Shown here one piece after another: positions 63,901 through 64,000 of a stretch of DNA of 64,000 nt. This stretch comes from Chitinophagaceae bacterium UBA4407 (GTDB taxonomy: Bacteria; Bacteroidota; Bacteroidia; Chitinophagales; Chitinophagaceae). Location of the stretch: the NCBI GenBank assembly GCA_002390845.1, contig DGQT01000106.1, forward strand, positions 1-64,000. The letters run 5' to 3'. Below the pieces are notes generated by a model that was not told the origin of the DNA, did not search any database, and saw only the letters and a program-made list of their open reading frames with translations. Position 1 is the stretch's first letter; the number at the start of each line of letters is the position of its first letter. The translations under genes were made by a program, and so were the position numbers.

Positions 63901-64000
63901 ATTCATCCTTAGAGAAAGTACAGGTAAAATTAAAAGGTATCAATGATGCAAGATATGTGCTGCTGTGCAATGGCAGCCGCGTACCATTGAAAGAAACGGG
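60948..64000 (+). CDS. transglutaminase-like / DUF2126 protein, 3' end beyond window
   Basis: A large protein whose first 1017 codons are present, with no stop in the window. The N-terminal bacterial transglutaminase-like domain (RLRPAVHSRTPIEAYSFKITP) precedes a cysteine-protease-type triad: C181 (GSCRDSAWLLVQ), H230 (DLHAWTEVY) and D246 (GLDPTSG). From about residue 330 the DUF2126 region begins (MTMGGEPTFVSIDD, QGKWYPGELLPRW) and includes HTGTGGGNHITIGG. No signal peptide. Such proteins usually pair with alpha-E/circularly permuted ATP-grasp proteins encoded next door; these may lie beyond 64000. The substrate is unknown. Confidence 0.9.
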   Translation, partial: MAIRVAIKHKTTYHYDRPVSLSPHIFRLRPAVHSRTPIEAYSFKITPKEHFINWQQDPFGNYQARVVFPEKTTELCVDVEVIARLEVINPFDFFVEEYAEKFPFKYSAQLTAELVPYLEIKEDGPLLNKWLSDIERKEGISINDFLVYINRKLNKDIAYSIRMEPGVQTCEETLGKALGSCRDSAWLLVQILRHLGLAARFVSGYLVQLTADIKSLDGPSGPAADFTDLHAWTEVYIPGAGWIGLDPTSGLFAGEGHIPLACTPHYVSAAPVVGATDKAEVTFEFDNSVTRIHEDPRVTKPYTDAQWAAIEALGYKIEEDLIAGDVRMTMGGEPTFVSIDDMESDQWNTAADGKEKRILSHDLIFRLREQFGPNGMIHYGQGKWYPGELLPRWQYGLFWRKDGYPIWRNLHLIAHEKTESKYTHEDAKRFIDELAKHIAVSPENISAAYEDAFFFLWSEGKTPVNIDPLKTNLKDSIERRTLAQLLDKGLDSPAGYVLPMQWNYWNNKWLSCKWIFNREHLFLMPGNSPIGLRLPLESLPVLAKASEPQQVERSLFEDLPELEHFHETIGERYGMVYTHTAPPKFQYNEAATEEIKARKKVSGPVLQKEEKEEPVEENITFEVKTIKTALCVEAREGIIYIFLPPMEYLEHYLDMIASIEASAIKLNMPVRIEGYEPPRDYRMERLVVSPDPGVIEVNIHPAKSWSELLHNTNTLYEQAYLSRLGTEKFMLDGRHTGTGGGNHITIGGATPADSPLLRRPDLLRSLITYWQHHPGLSYLFSGSFIGPTSQAPRVDEGRDEKLYELEIAFSQVPDHGFIPFYLVDRIFRHLLTDITGNTHRSEFCIDKMYSPDTSSGRLGILEFRAFDMPPHKQMSLLQMLLLRGLIAKFWKQPYKHDLVRWGTQLHDKFMLSHYVYEDIKEVVSDLTDAGYPFQMSWFDAYFEFRFPHYGTVKIQGIEMEIRMGIEPWHVLGEEMSSSGTARFVDSSLEKVQVKLKGINDARYVLLCNGSRVPLKET

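Noticed and set aside
1..64000. tRNA or rRNA genes
   Set aside because: No T-arm GTTCGAATCC-type motifs with cloverleaf context and no rRNA-like stretches were found by eye; a tRNAscan run would settle it.

Overview
The window looks like chromosome of a Bacteroidota bacterium, most likely a member of the Chitinophagaceae. The support is a GldH gliding lipoprotein, a type IX secretion C-terminal domain, a GEVED-containing M43 protease, an RND pump fused to its outer-membrane partner, weak Shine-Dalgarno sequences, and several promoters of the Bacteroidota TTG / TAnnTTTG type. No rRNA, tRNA, CRISPR array or prophage was seen.

Layout. 1-1640 is an IS110-family element that abuts the 3' end of a zinc metallopeptidase gene. 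1.6-16.8 kb holds mostly single-gene units: TrmO, a secreted RraA-like protein, MarC, an exported class V aminotransferase-like enzyme, an M43 protease, a polysaccharide deacetylase, a GH29 fucosidase, an ARPP-1 domain protein, GltX, a GT39 membrane transferase and MsrB. 17-19.4 kb has adk, yicC and gldH. 19.8-26.8 kb is a heavy-metal efflux operon (CzcA-CzcC fusion plus CzcB) bracketed by two paralogous small exported proteins. 27-34.5 kb has a T9SS cargo protein, phosphoglucomutase, NAD kinase, a BamA-like protein, a CBS protein and an alpha/beta hydrolase. 34.9-41.1 kb pairs an ECF sigma / membrane TPR regulator operon with a divergent secreted protein and a lipoprotein TPR-CHAT protease.

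41.6-58.7 kb is the most striking part: an exported catabolic island. It has three SelA-like PLP lyases with twin-arginine-like leaders, three signal-peptide-bearing amidohydrolase/deacetylases, two lipoprotein sugar-dehydrogenase/cytochrome c proteins, two exported RidA proteins, an SMP-30-type lactonase, an SBF-type transporter, an NTF2-like protein and a CBM9-like protein. Read together they suggest an envelope-located route: oxidise an (N-acetyl)amino sugar to its lactone, open it, deacetylate it, eliminate ammonia to a 2-keto-3-deoxy acid, and import the product. The secreted RraA-like protein at 3.6 kb could be an aldolase for such a product. The substrate is an inference.

58.8-64 kb has a small membrane protein, a four- to six-helix membrane protein, an HNH nuclease and the first 1017 codons of a transglutaminase/DUF2126 protein that runs off the window.

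A dispersed intergenic repeat family is present in most gaps between transcription units (28 loci listed). Its core is TTGCGTCGCACTCTTGTAC, a variant has TTGTGTCACTCACTT, and it has a GAGCCGGGC terminus beside a T-tract. Several loci are inverted pairs of two subtypes. None interrupts a conserved part of a gene, and tight operon junctions lack it.
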